Shown: positions 8,722 to 16,474 of the stretch, in pieces
Position numbering within the stretch: position 1 is the first letter of the stretch
How the letters are laid out: each line of letters begins with the position of its first letter
Assembly: GCA_032017425.1 (NCBI GenBank)
Contig: DALZPW010000001.1
Source: Faucicola tetraodonis
GTDB taxonomy: Bacteria > Pseudomonadota > Gammaproteobacteria > Pseudomonadales > Moraxellaceae
Reading direction: 5' to 3' (one strand)
Length of the DNA: 64,000 nt
Program-made: the position numbers and the translations under genes
Notes under the pieces: generated by a model
What the model was told of the DNA's origin: nothing
The model's input: the letters and a program-made list of their open reading frames with translations, nothing else
Databases searched by the model: none

Positions 8722-8775
8722 CACTGTTACCTTATGGCAGTGTTGAAGATTCTTGCTAATCATTTAGCAATTTTT
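8722..8775 (+). terminator. Candidate ilv attenuator (hairpin plus intrinsic terminator)
   Basis: Two hairpins follow the leader ORF. The first pairs CACTG 8722-8726 with CAGTG 8738-8742. The second pairs TTGCTAA 8753-8759 with TTAGCAA 8764-8770 around TCAT and is followed by TTTTT 8771-8775, an intrinsic-terminator layout. AAGAATCT at 8596-8603, inside the leader ORF, is complementary to AGATTCTT at 8747-8754, and CAAC 8606-8609 can continue the helix with GTTG 8742-8745. This alternative helix takes two bases of the terminator stem and three of the first hairpin. The terminator stem is short and AT-rich, so its strength is unproven. Confidence 0.5.
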
Positions 8776-8830
8776 ATCTAAAACAACTTCCCAGTATCAT
8801 TTTTGAAGACGACCATAAAAGGTGATGACA

Positions 8831-10654
8831 GTGACTCAAACTACCCAAGCTCCCAATATGACGGGAGAAAACCAAACGGCTCACGCTGCACCCAATTTTG
8901 ACAAAAAAACCGCCAAAGCCTCAGCAGGTGAACCTGTGATGATGTCTGGTGCAGAAATGCTGGTGCAAGCGCTAATTGACGAAGGTGTCGAATACATTTT
9001 TGGCTATCCAGGCGGCGCCGTGTTGCATATTTATGATGCTTTGTTCAAACAAGATAGCATTGAGCACATCCTCGTGCGTCACGAACAAGCAGCGGGTCAT
9101 ATGGCAGATGCTTATTCCCGTGTCACAGGTCAAACAGGGGTGGTATTAGCGACATCAGGTCCAGGCGCCACCAATACGGTTACTGCCATCGCAACCGCGT
9201 TTATGGATTCCATTCCGATGGTTATCATCTCAGGTCAGGTGCCTTCAAGCCTCATCGGTGATGATGCGTTCCAAGAAACTGATATGATTGGTGTGTCACG
9301 TCCGGTCGTCAAACACAGTTTTCAAGTACGTCATGCCAGCGAAATCCCAGAAATCGTTCGCAAAGCATTTTATATCGCAAGCTCTGGTCGCCCAGGTCCT
9401 GTGGTGATTGATGTACCTAAAGATAAAACTGCGCCTAACGAAAAATTCCCTTATCATTTCCCTGAGTCGGTCAGTATGCGTTCTTACCAACCATCGGTTC
9501 GCGGTCATTCAGGACAAATTCGTAAAGCCATAGAAACTTTAATTGCAGCCAAACGCCCTGTTTTATATTCAGGTGGTGGCGTGATTGCGTCAAACGCAAG
9601 TGCAGAATTAACCGCATTAGCCCGTTTACTTAATTTACCGGTGACCAATACTTTGATGGGTTTGGGCGCTTATCCAGGGTCGGATAAACAGTTTTTAGGT
9701 ATGCTTGGGATGCATGGGACGTATGAAGCTAATATGACCATGCACAATTCAGATGTAATTTTGGCCGTCGGTGCCCGTTTTGATGACCGTGTGACCAACA
9801 ATACGCAAAAATTCTGTCCAAACGCTAAAATTATCCATATTGATATCGACCCTGCGTCAATCTCAAAAACCATCAACGCACACATCCCGATCGTCGGTGA
9901 TGTAAAAAATGTGCTAAGTGATATGCTCGCCGTATTAACAGAAAATAACGCACAGCTTGACCAAGCCGCGCTAAATGATTGGTGGGCGCAAATCAATGAA
10001 TGGCGTAAACGTCATGGTCTGCGCTATGACAAAGACGACAGCAATGGCATGAAACCACAGCACGTTGTTGAGCGCTTATACGAGTTAACGCATGGTAAAG
10101 CTATCATCACATCTGATGTGGGTCAGCACCAAATGTTTGCCGCCTTATACTATAAGTACGATGAGCCGCGTCAATGGTTAAACTCAGGCGGGTTAGGCAC
10201 CATGGGGGTAGGATTACCTTATGCAATGGCAGCCAAACTTGCTAACCCAGAGCGTGATGTGGTCTGTATCACCGGTGAAGGCTCAATTCAGATGAATATC
10301 CAAGAGCTATCAACTTGCCTACAATATAACTTACCAGTGAAGATTTTAAATCTTAACAACGCCCAGTTGGGTATGGTAAAACAATGGCAAGACATGATTT
10401 ATGAAGGTCGTCATTCGCACTCTTATATGGATTCATTGCCAGATTTTGTCAAACTTGCAGAAGCTTACGGTCATGTCGGTATCCAAATCACTGACCCAGC
10501 CAAACTTGATGAACAACTTGCTTATGCCTTATCACTCAAAGATCGATTGGTATTTATCGATGTACTCGTCGATAAAAATGAGCATGTTTATCCAATGCAA
10601 TTAGCAGGTCAGTCAATGCGTGATATGTGGTTAGCCAAAGGGGAGCGTACCTAA
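8831..10654 (+). CDS. ilvI: Acetolactate synthase large (catalytic) subunit
   Basis: Thiamine-diphosphate enzyme that condenses pyruvate with pyruvate or 2-oxobutyrate, the first common step of valine, leucine and isoleucine synthesis. Visible blocks are IFGYPGGAVLHIYDAL, the activating Glu in RHEQAAGHMADAY, ATSGPGATN, ISGQVP, a central FAD-linked domain with AVGARFDDRVT, and the ThDP site CITGEGSIQMNIQELST ending in LNLNN. The motif has GEGS in place of GDGS, which I recall as common in pseudomonad-type enzymes. The N-terminal ~35 residues are a variable extension. GTG 8831 is chosen because AGGTG at 8820-8824 is well spaced; ATG 8825 and GTG 8822 are alternatives. The stop overlaps the ilvH start. 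Confidence 0.96.
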   Translation: MTQTTQAPNMTGENQTAHAAPNFDKKTAKASAGEPVMMSGAEMLVQALIDEGVEYIFGYPGGAVLHIYDALFKQDSIEHILVRHEQAAGHMADAYSRVTGQTGVVLATSGPGATNTVTAIATAFMDSIPMVIISGQVPSSLIGDDAFQETDMIGVSRPVVKHSFQVRHASEIPEIVRKAFYIASSGRPGPVVIDVPKDKTAPNEKFPYHFPESVSMRSYQPSVRGHSGQIRKAIETLIAAKRPVLYSGGGVIASNASAELTALARLLNLPVTNTLMGLGAYPGSDKQFLGMLGMHGTYEANMTMHNSDVILAVGARFDDRVTNNTQKFCPNAKIIHIDIDPASISKTINAHIPIVGDVKNVLSDMLAVLTENNAQLDQAALNDWWAQINEWRKRHGLRYDKDDSNGMKPQHVVERLYELTHGKAIITSDVGQHQMFAALYYKYDEPRQWLNSGGLGTMGVGLPYAMAAKLANPERDVVCITGEGSIQMNIQELSTCLQYNLPVKILNLNNAQLGMVKQWQDMIYEGRHSHSYMDSLPDFVKLAEAYGHVGIQITDPAKLDEQLAYALSLKDRLVFIDVLVDKNEHVYPMQLAGQSMRDMWLAKGERT

Positions 10655-11145
10655 TGAAACATTTAATTTCTGTCTTAATGGAAAATGAATCAGGGTCACT
10701 GTCTCGTGTGGTTGGCTTATTTTCACAACGTGGCTACAACATCGAGACACTGAACGTCGCGCCAACTGATGACCCGACTTTATCGCGTTTGACCTTGACC
10801 ACAGATACCGATCAAAATAAGATTGAGCAAGTGACCAAACAGTTGCACAAGCTGATTGAAATCGTTAAAGTAACCACGCTGACCGATAGTGTACATATTG
10901 AACGCGAACTCATGCTGATCAAAGTACGTGCCACGGGTAGCAACCGCGAAGAAGTGAAGCGCTGTGCGGATATCTTTCGTGCAAGTATTGTTGATATCAC
11001 GCCCAATGTCTATACCATTCAAATTGTCGGTGACACCGCAAAATTGGACGGCTTTATCGAATTGATGGGACGTGAACGCATTTTAGAGGTGGTACGTTCT
11101 GGTGTTATTGGTATCGCTCGGGGTGAAAAAATCCTCAGCGTCTAA
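10654..11145 (+). CDS. ilvH: Acetolactate synthase small (regulatory) subunit
   Basis: The regulatory subunit that activates the large subunit and gives valine feedback inhibition. The 163-residue length equals E. coli IlvH. It starts with an ACT domain (HLISVLMENESGSLSRVVGLFSQRGYNIETLNVAPT, residues about 2-75) followed by the ALS_ss C-terminal domain with ERELMLIKVRA and IGIARGEKIL at the end. The ATG overlaps the ilvI stop as TAATG, and AGGGGAG lies just upstream, so translation is coupled and subunit ratio is probably set this way. A longer in-frame start at 10627 lies inside ilvI and is rejected. Confidence 0.97.
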   Translation: MKHLISVLMENESGSLSRVVGLFSQRGYNIETLNVAPTDDPTLSRLTLTTDTDQNKIEQVTKQLHKLIEIVKVTTLTDSVHIERELMLIKVRATGSNREEVKRCADIFRASIVDITPNVYTIQIVGDTAKLDGFIELMGRERILEVVRSGVIGIARGEKILSV

Positions 11146-11193
11146 ATTTACCAACCTTTTAATAGTAGTTGTTTTTTACACAAGGAAATAGTT

Positions 11194-12210
11194 ATGAACA
11201 TTTTTTATGATAAAGATTGTGATCTATCAATCATCCAAGGCAAAAAAGTCGCGATTATCGGCTACGGCTCACAAGGTCACGCCCACGCATTAAACCTAAA
11301 AGACAGCGGCGTTGATGTTACGGTAGGTCTTCGTAAAGATTCATCATCTTGGAAAAAAGCAGAAAATGCCGGTCTAAAAGTGGCTGAAGTAGAAGAAGCA
11401 GTCAAGCAAGCTGACTTAGTCATGATTTTAACCCCTGATGAATTCCAAAAACAACTATACAATGACGTGATTGAGCCAAACATCAAACAAGGCGCCACGC
11501 TTGCATTTGCCCATGGTTTCTCAATCCATTACAACCAAGTGGTACCACGCAAAGACCTAGACGTCATCATGATTGCGCCAAAAGCACCGGGTCATACCGT
11601 GCGTAACGAATTTGCCACAGGCGGCGGTATTCCTGATTTAATCGCCGTTTACCAAGATGCCTCTGGTCAAGCCAAACAAGTGGCGTTGTCTTATGCAATG
11701 GGCGTCGGCGGTGGTCGTTCAGGTATCATCGAAACAACGTTCAAAGACGAAACTGAAACTGACCTATTTGGTGAGCAAGCAGTACTGTGTGGTGGTGCGG
11801 TTGAGCTGGTCAAAATGGGCTTTGAAACCTTGGTTGAAGCAGGCTATGCCCCAGAAATGGCGTACTTTGAATGTCTACACGAATTAAAATTGATTGTAGA
11901 CTTGATGTACCAAGGCGGTATTGCTGATATGAACTACTCAATCAGTAACAACGCAGAATACGGTGAATACGTGACAGGTTTAGAAGTTATTAATGACCAA
12001 TCACGTGAAGCGATGCGTAATGCCCTAAAACGTATCCAATCAGGCGAATATGCAAAAATGTTTATCGCTGAAGGTATGTCAAATTACCCATCAATGACAG
12101 CGCGCCGCCGTCAAACCGCTGAGCACGAAATCGAAAAAACAGGTGCCAAACTTCGCGGTATGATGCCTTGGATTACCTCAAGCAAAATCATCGACAAAGA
12201 GAAAAACTAG
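11194..12210 (+). CDS. ilvC: Ketol-acid reductoisomerase (NADP+), class I
   Basis: Isomerises and reduces acetolactate and acetohydroxybutyrate in the second common step of branched-chain amino-acid synthesis. The 338-residue protein is the short class I form. The Rossmann motif GYGSQGHAHALNLKDSG lies near residues 24-40, followed by a VGLRKDSSSW cofactor-discriminating loop, IAPKAPGHTVRNEF, the metal-site block DETETDLFGEQAVLCGG and the C-terminal knotted helical domain with ELKLIVDLMYQGG and SNNAEYGEY. An AAGGAA element precedes the ATG. It lies 48 bp after ilvH in the same operon, ended by the hairpin at 12276-12315. Confidence 0.98.
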   Translation: MNIFYDKDCDLSIIQGKKVAIIGYGSQGHAHALNLKDSGVDVTVGLRKDSSSWKKAENAGLKVAEVEEAVKQADLVMILTPDEFQKQLYNDVIEPNIKQGATLAFAHGFSIHYNQVVPRKDLDVIMIAPKAPGHTVRNEFATGGGIPDLIAVYQDASGQAKQVALSYAMGVGGGRSGIIETTFKDETETDLFGEQAVLCGGAVELVKMGFETLVEAGYAPEMAYFECLHELKLIVDLMYQGGIADMNYSISNNAEYGEYVTGLEVINDQSREAMRNALKRIQSGEYAKMFIAEGMSNYPSMTARRRQTAEHEIEKTGAKLRGMMPWITSSKIIDKEKN

Positions 12211-12275
12211 TTTTGAACCCAATTAGTTTTACCAATGACATCATACCCAATTGGTAAAAACGATAAAATGAAAAT

Positions 12276-12315
12276 AACCCTGCGCTGTGTAAAGTTACAT
12301 GGACAGGGTTTTTTA
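12276..12315 (+). terminator. Terminator of the ilv operon
   Basis: AACCCTG 12276-12282 pairs with CAGGGTT 12304-12310 and is followed by a T run. The 21-base interval itself contains a small TGTAA/TTACA hairpin. A second inverted repeat, TTTTACCAAT with ATTGGTAAAA, lies upstream at 12227-12259 and may add to termination or mRNA protection. Confidence 0.7.
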
Positions 12316-12325
12316 GTATAAAATA

Positions 12326-12898
12326 ATGGGTATCGATATAAAGTTTATGAGATTTGTTTTGAATATAGCGTCTGTTTGGCAGTTGTCCACTGCAACTTTT
12401 TTACACACTTTTAGCGGTATGAGTTCTTTGCCTGCATTGGCAAATCCTTTGAATCACCTGATGGGGGATAGCTATACGTTAAATTGGCAAGCAATTTATC
12501 TGGTCGGTACCTTAATTGTCGCCCTACTGATTGCCTATGAATCCATAGTTTTGAAGAAAAATTTAGGAAAATTGCCGCAATCGACGTTATTTAGCGTGAG
12601 TTCCATATTAGAAACTGTGTGGCTTATGGTATCCGTGGTCGCCGTATATTATGGCGCATTTAGTAGCATTGCCAAAGTCGTGCCATTTGCCTATATTCTG
12701 TATAGCGTATTTGGTTGGATTTACGGATTTTATCTACTCAAAGATCAGGCGGGCGATATTAAAGATGTCGATGACATGAGTATGCCCATCAGATATATGG
12801 ACTACAGCCTATCATTTTCACTGGTGATTACGGTGACCAGTATTGCGATATTTATCAATATGTTGATGAACGGTGTTATCGCCTTTAATCTAGCTTAA
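12326..12898 (+). CDS. Putative four-helix membrane protein of unknown function
   Basis: The 190-residue product is strongly hydrophobic. Possible membrane segments are about residues 55-75 (AIYLVGTLIVALLIAYESIVL), 90-115 (ILETVWLMVSVVAVYYGAF), 118-138 (VVPFAYILYSVFGWIYGFYLL) and 162-185 (LSFSLVITVTSIAIFINMLM), with an acidic loop GDIKDVDDMS between the last two. I recognise no family. The ATG at 12326 lies only 11 bases after the ilv terminator T run and has no clear ribosome-binding site; an in-frame ATG at 12347 is an alternative. It could be read by leakage from the ilv operon. Confidence 0.55.
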   Translation: MGIDIKFMRFVLNIASVWQLSTATFLHTFSGMSSLPALANPLNHLMGDSYTLNWQAIYLVGTLIVALLIAYESIVLKKNLGKLPQSTLFSVSSILETVWLMVSVVAVYYGAFSSIAKVVPFAYILYSVFGWIYGFYLLKDQAGDIKDVDDMSMPIRYMDYSLSFSLVITVTSIAIFINMLMNGVIAFNLA

Positions 12899-12994
12899 TA
12901 AAGTCAATTTAAATGCCTTTTTAATTGTAACTTTGTGGTAAAAAAATCAAAAAATAGTAGGTGAAACGCTAAAACTAGGCTATACTGTCATTAT

Positions 12995-13026
12995 TCGCTA
13001 AAATACACTTAACAAACTTTTAGCGA
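12995..13026 (+). promoter_or_regulatory. Stable hairpin in the cold-shock gene leader
   Basis: TCGCTAAAA at 12995-13003 is exactly complementary to TTTTAGCGA at 13018-13026, with a 14-base loop. A TATACT -10 candidate lies just upstream at 12981-12986, so the hairpin would sit at the 5' end of a leader of about 115 bases before the cold-shock protein start. Long structured leaders are a known feature of cspA-type mRNAs and tune stability and translation with temperature. Confidence 0.5.
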
Positions 13027-13109
13027 TGACAATTTATAACACCCTGTATTTACCTAAGTAATTGCAAGCGTTATAGATAACATAGTTAATTTTTAATGTA
13101 GGATTTTTT

Positions 13110-13322
13110 ATGTCAGATAAAGCTACTGGTACTGTAAAATGGTTCAATGAGAGCAAAGGCTTCGGCTTCATCGCTCAAGATAATGGCGGTCAAGACGTTT
13201 TTGCTCATTACAGTGCAATCCAAGGTTCAGGTTTTAAAACACTTAAAGAAGGTCAACGTGTGAGCTTCGTATTGAGCCAAGGTCAAAAAGGCCCACAAGC
13301 CGAACAAATTGAAGCACAATAA
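13110..13322 (+). CDS. Cold-shock protein (CspA family)
   Basis: A 70-residue single cold-shock domain that binds single-stranded RNA or DNA and acts as an RNA chaperone. RNP1 is KGFGFIAQD (about residues 16-24) and RNP2 is VFAHYSAI (about residues 32-39); the start ATGTVKWFNESKGFGFI is characteristic. Length is typical of the family (67-73). TAGGA lies ahead of the ATG. The gene is monocistronic, with a long leader (211 bp from the preceding gene) and a strong terminator at 13385-13416. Which csp paralogue it is cannot be decided from the window. Confidence 0.96.
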   Translation: MSDKATGTVKWFNESKGFGFIAQDNGGQDVFAHYSAIQGSGFKTLKEGQRVSFVLSQGQKGPQAEQIEAQ

Positions 13323-13384
13323 TAATAACTACAAGCTTAATTGTTTGTTTATTAACTGCTTATCTTAATTAGCTTGCAATAAAG

Positions 13385-13416
13385 AAAAACAACCGGACGA
13401 TAGGTTGTTTTTTTTT
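13385..13416 (+). terminator. Terminator of the cold-shock gene
   Basis: AACAACC 13388-13394 pairs with GGTTGTT 13403-13409 around an eight-base loop, extendable by A-T pairs, and is followed by a T run to 13416. An imperfect inverted repeat of CAAGCT/AGCTTG type lies between it and the stop codon. Confidence 0.85.
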
Positions 13417-13637
13417 GCGCGTTTGTTTTGTGTTCAATGTTTATATCAAGCATAAGACATTGTATGTTGAATATTTAGTTAAAAAATTTCCCTAATTATT
13501 TTAGTTATGATATATTCGAAAAATTCAAGAATTTTTGATGTATTCAAACCATTTTTTTATGACTTAAAATTCATAGGATTTTCTTGATTTGTTGGGTAAG
13601 TTATCGCAACATATATTATTAACGAAGATAATGGGTA

Positions 13638-13665
13638 TTGTGAGTATTCACAGTATACCTATACT
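13638..13665 (+). promoter_or_regulatory. etfBA promoter with overlapping palindrome
   Basis: TTGTGA 13638-13643, 16 bases, then TATACT 13660-13665 forms a good sigma-70 promoter about 125 bases before etfB. The -35 element overlaps the dyad TGTGA-GTAT-TCACA at 13639-13652, a possible operator. Confidence 0.6.
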
Positions 13666-13791
13666 TTTTAGCTTGCTAAGTTAGCTCACCAAGCTAGTTT
13701 AAGTTAAAAAGAATAGGATGTTCATTTTATCATGACTGGGGATACTTGGATTTATCCTCCTTTTTTAATTCATATAACAAACGAGGAACGT

Positions 13792-14541
13792 ATGAAAGCA
13801 TTAGTTGCTGTTAAACGTGTAGTTGACTATAACGTAAAAGTTCGTGTAAAAGCGGACAACACTGGTGTTGACTTAACCAATGTTAAAATGTCTGTAAACC
13901 CATTTGATGAGATTGCTGTGGAAGAAGCTGTACGCCTACAAGAAGCGGGCGTGGTCTCTGAAATTGTTGTTGTATCTATCGGACCAAAAGAAGCACAAGA
14001 ACAAATCCGTGGTGCAATGGCACTGGGTGCAGATCGTGGTATTTTAGTTGAAACGACCGACACTGTGCGTCCCCTACAAGTCGCAAAAATTTTAAAAGCG
14101 ATTGCACAAGCTGAAGCTGCTGACATCATTTTACTAGGCAAACAAGCGATTGATGATGACAACAACCAAACAGGTCAAATGCTAGCGGCATTGATGGATG
14201 TAGGTCAAGCAACCTTTGCATCACAAGTAAAAGTCGACGGTGGTAGCGTCAATGTAACACGTGAAATCGATGGTGGCTTACAAACCGTTCAGTTATCATT
14301 GCCTGCGGTTATCACCACTGATTTACGTTTAAATGAACCACGTTATGCCAAACTGCCTAACATCATGAAAGCGAAGAAAAAACCATTAGAAGAGAAAAAA
14401 CCAGAAGATTATGGTGTTTCTACCGCTAGTAACATTCAAATCGTAAAAGTAACGCCACCTGCAGAACGTAAAGCGGGTGTTAAAGTTAAATCGGTTGACG
14501 AGTTAGTCGATAAATTAAGAAACGAAGCTAAAGTTATCTAA
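13792..14541 (+). CDS. etfB: Electron transfer flavoprotein beta subunit
   Basis: With EtfA forms the soluble heterodimer that carries electrons from acyl-CoA and other dehydrogenases to ETF-ubiquinone oxidoreductase. The 249-residue protein begins MKALVAVKRVVDYNVKVRVK and contains MSVNPFDEIAVEEAVRLQE, MALGADRGI, the AMP-binding LLGKQAIDDDNNQTGQMLAALM region and TTDLRLNEPRYAKLPNIMKAKKKP, the ETF-beta signature loop near residues 185-205. The start at 13792 follows GAGGAAC. It precedes etfA by 68 bp in one transcript from the promoter at 13638-13665. Confidence 0.97.
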   Translation: MKALVAVKRVVDYNVKVRVKADNTGVDLTNVKMSVNPFDEIAVEEAVRLQEAGVVSEIVVVSIGPKEAQEQIRGAMALGADRGILVETTDTVRPLQVAKILKAIAQAEAADIILLGKQAIDDDNNQTGQMLAALMDVGQATFASQVKVDGGSVNVTREIDGGLQTVQLSLPAVITTDLRLNEPRYAKLPNIMKAKKKPLEEKKPEDYGVSTASNIQIVKVTPPAERKAGVKVKSVDELVDKLRNEAKVI

Positions 14542-14609
14542 TCACTTAACTACCTTCAATTTAATTCGTCATTTAACGATAGCGATTATCAAATATTAAG
14601 GAAAATCTC

Positions 14610-15542
14610 ATGGCAATTTTAGTATATGCAGAACATGATAATAAAGAGCTGAAAAAAGCAACACTCAACACCGTAACGGCAGCAAGCAAAATCGGTGGCG
14701 ATATCGTTGTATTAGTTGCAGGTCTTGGCTGTGAAGCCGTGGCAGAACAAGCCGCTAAAGTAGCGGGTGTTTCAAAGGTGCTTTGCGCAAGTAATGCTGC
14801 TTTTGAGCATCAACTGGCTGAAAACGTTGCTAAACTCGTGGTATCGCTTGCAGGTGATTATAGCCATATCGTTGCACCAGCAACAACAACAGGTAAAAAC
14901 TTCTTACCACGCGTTGCCGCTTTGTTAGACGTCAATATGCTAACTGATGTAACCGCTGTAATTGATGCAGAGACATTTGAGCGTCCAATCTACGCAGGTA
15001 ACGCCATTGCAACCGTTAAAGATACTGAAAGCAAAAAAGTTATCACAGTTCGTACCACCGCATTTGATGCAGCGGCAGCGGAAGGCGGCGCAGCTAGCAT
15101 AGAACAAGTAAGCGCAGGTGAAGATGCGGGTAAATCAAAATTTGTCGGTGAAGAGTTGGCAAAATCTGATCGTCCAGAATTAACTGCTGCAGAGATTGTT
15201 GTATCAGGTGGTCGTGCATTAGCCAGCGGTGAAAACTTCACCAAGTATATTGAACCACTGGCTGATAAACTAGGCGCTGCGATGGGTGCATCACGTGCGG
15301 CAGTTGACGCAGGTTATGTGCCAAACGACCTACAAGTGGGTCAAACGGGTAAAATTGTCGCACCAAACCTATATATCGCCGCAGGTATCTCAGGTGCTAT
15401 TCAGCATTTGGCAGGTATGAAAGATTCAAAAGTTATCGTTGCCATCAACAATGACCCAGAAGCGCCTATCTCTCAAGTGGCTGATTATTTCCTAGAAGGT
15501 GATATTTTTACAGTCTTGCCAGAACTAACTAGCAAATTGTAA
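14610..15542 (+). CDS. etfA: Electron transfer flavoprotein alpha subunit
   Basis: The FAD-binding subunit of ETF. The 310-residue protein has the N-terminal alpha/beta domain (MAILVYAEHDNKELKKATLNTVTAA) and the C-terminal FAD domain with VVSGGRALASGENF, GAAMGASRAAVDAGYVPNDLQVGQTGKIVAPNLYIAAGISGAIQH and AINNDPEAPI, which together match the ETF-alpha signature. Length is usual for the bacterial short form. AAGGAAAA lies ahead of the ATG. The gene ends at a strong terminator (15593-15622), so etfBA is a two-gene unit; ETF-QO is not in the window. Confidence 0.97.
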   Translation: MAILVYAEHDNKELKKATLNTVTAASKIGGDIVVLVAGLGCEAVAEQAAKVAGVSKVLCASNAAFEHQLAENVAKLVVSLAGDYSHIVAPATTTGKNFLPRVAALLDVNMLTDVTAVIDAETFERPIYAGNAIATVKDTESKKVITVRTTAFDAAAAEGGAASIEQVSAGEDAGKSKFVGEELAKSDRPELTAAEIVVSGGRALASGENFTKYIEPLADKLGAAMGASRAAVDAGYVPNDLQVGQTGKIVAPNLYIAAGISGAIQHLAGMKDSKVIVAINNDPEAPISQVADYFLEGDIFTVLPELTSKL

Positions 15543-15592
15543 TCGCCGCTATCATAAGCTACTAAGCGATAAATATATAGGCGATAAATATA

Positions 15593-15622
15593 AAAAAACC
15601 TCATGCTTTTTGAGGTTTTTTT
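15593..15622 (+). terminator. Terminator of etfBA
   Basis: AAAAAACCTCA 15593-15603 pairs with TGAGGTTTTTT 15611-15621 around TGCTTTT; the 3' arm supplies the U tract. Confidence 0.85.
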
Positions 15623-15749
15623 ATTTGCTATTTACTCGTTAAGCAGTGACTTAATTATCGCTAAAAGTATATTGATTGTTGTATAGCGACTAGGTAATAT
15701 AATAAAAATTGTGGGATTTTATTGATAGTAAATTTTCTGGGAATAAATT

Positions 15750-16385
15750 GTGAAAATGGATTTAAAAAAATTCCGTACAGAGATGCAGCAGCGGCTTAGC
15801 GAGCAGCAACTAGACAATGTGAAAGTACGTCCCTTTATCTGTTCAGGGTCACCCCTTAATTGCAAAATCATGATGGTCGGCTACAATCCAGCTCGCGAAG
15901 TTAATTTAGACGTGTTTGATGCCGATATTTGGCATGATGACATAGGGTTTGATCGTGAATCGTTTGCTGAGCATTATGACATCGCTAGCTACAATGATGA
16001 TTTACAGTGGAATCGCAACCATATATTTCAGCAAAATTTGATTGATGAAATCTCAAATCATCCGGTGATTGAAACCTACCTTTATAGTGTTATCACCCCC
16101 AAAAAGACTTTATTAAGCCCTCAGCATAAACACACGCATCTATTTGATTGGCTATATAGCATTTTAAAACCTGTCTTAGTCATTACCCAAAATATTGATG
16201 TAATTAAATATTTTGAGCGAGAAGCCAATAAAATTCTGGTGAGAAATACTTTTAATGCCATCACTTATCGAGATTTACACTGTGTGATTTTGCCCATCAG
16301 CCATTTATCCAAAAAATGGAATGACACTGAAATGTACCATTTGAAAGAAGAAATTGATGAGCTGTTTAATTTAATTACTGTTTAG
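15750..16385 (+). CDS. Uncharacterised protein, possibly UDG-superfamily-like
   Basis: I do not recognise this 211-residue protein with certainty. The N-terminal third contains RPFICSGSPLNCKIMMVGYNPAREV, a hydrophobic strand followed by GYNPA that recalls motif A (GxNP) of uracil-DNA-glycosylase-like folds. Later come the conserved-looking WNRNHIF and KPVLVITQNIDVIKYFE, a second strand and helix, then CVILPISHLSKKWN, which could be the His-bearing strand of that fold. The GTG start at 15750 has GGGA seven bases upstream. Base composition is visibly more AT-rich than the flanking etf and corA genes, so horizontal acquisition is possible. Function is not assigned. Confidence 0.6.
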   Translation: MKMDLKKFRTEMQQRLSEQQLDNVKVRPFICSGSPLNCKIMMVGYNPAREVNLDVFDADIWHDDIGFDRESFAEHYDIASYNDDLQWNRNHIFQQNLIDEISNHPVIETYLYSVITPKKTLLSPQHKHTHLFDWLYSILKPVLVITQNIDVIKYFEREANKILVRNTFNAITYRDLHCVILPISHLSKKWNDTEMYHLKEEIDELFNLITV

Positions 16386-16423
16386 AGAATAGTGTTTAAT
16401 TGATAAATTTATAAACCAATAAT

Positions 16424-16452
16424 AAAAAAACCTAACAGCATCATCTGTTAAG
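16424..16452 (-). terminator. Terminator of the corA-like gene
   Basis: TAACAG 16433-16438 pairs with CTGTTA 16445-16450 around CATCAT. On the minus strand the stem is followed by a seven-base T run (plus-strand A run 16424-16430), placing it 36 bases beyond the corA stop. Confidence 0.55.
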
Positions 16453-16474
16453 CTTTTATAATTAAAGATAAAAT

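Larger units (their letters stand above)
13323..13791 (+). other. Spacer between csp and etfB
   Basis: This 469-bp stretch holds the csp terminator, an AT-rich segment without a credible gene, and the etfBA promoter at 13638-13665. An in-frame upstream ATG at 13732 would lengthen EtfB by 20 residues unlike the family; the ribosome-binding site GAGGAAC sits at the internal start instead. Confidence 0.6.

Noticed and set aside
13732..13791. Longer EtfB start
   Set aside because: Family proteins begin MKALVAVKRV and GAGGAAC stands before that ATG; the extra 20 residues are not conserved-looking.
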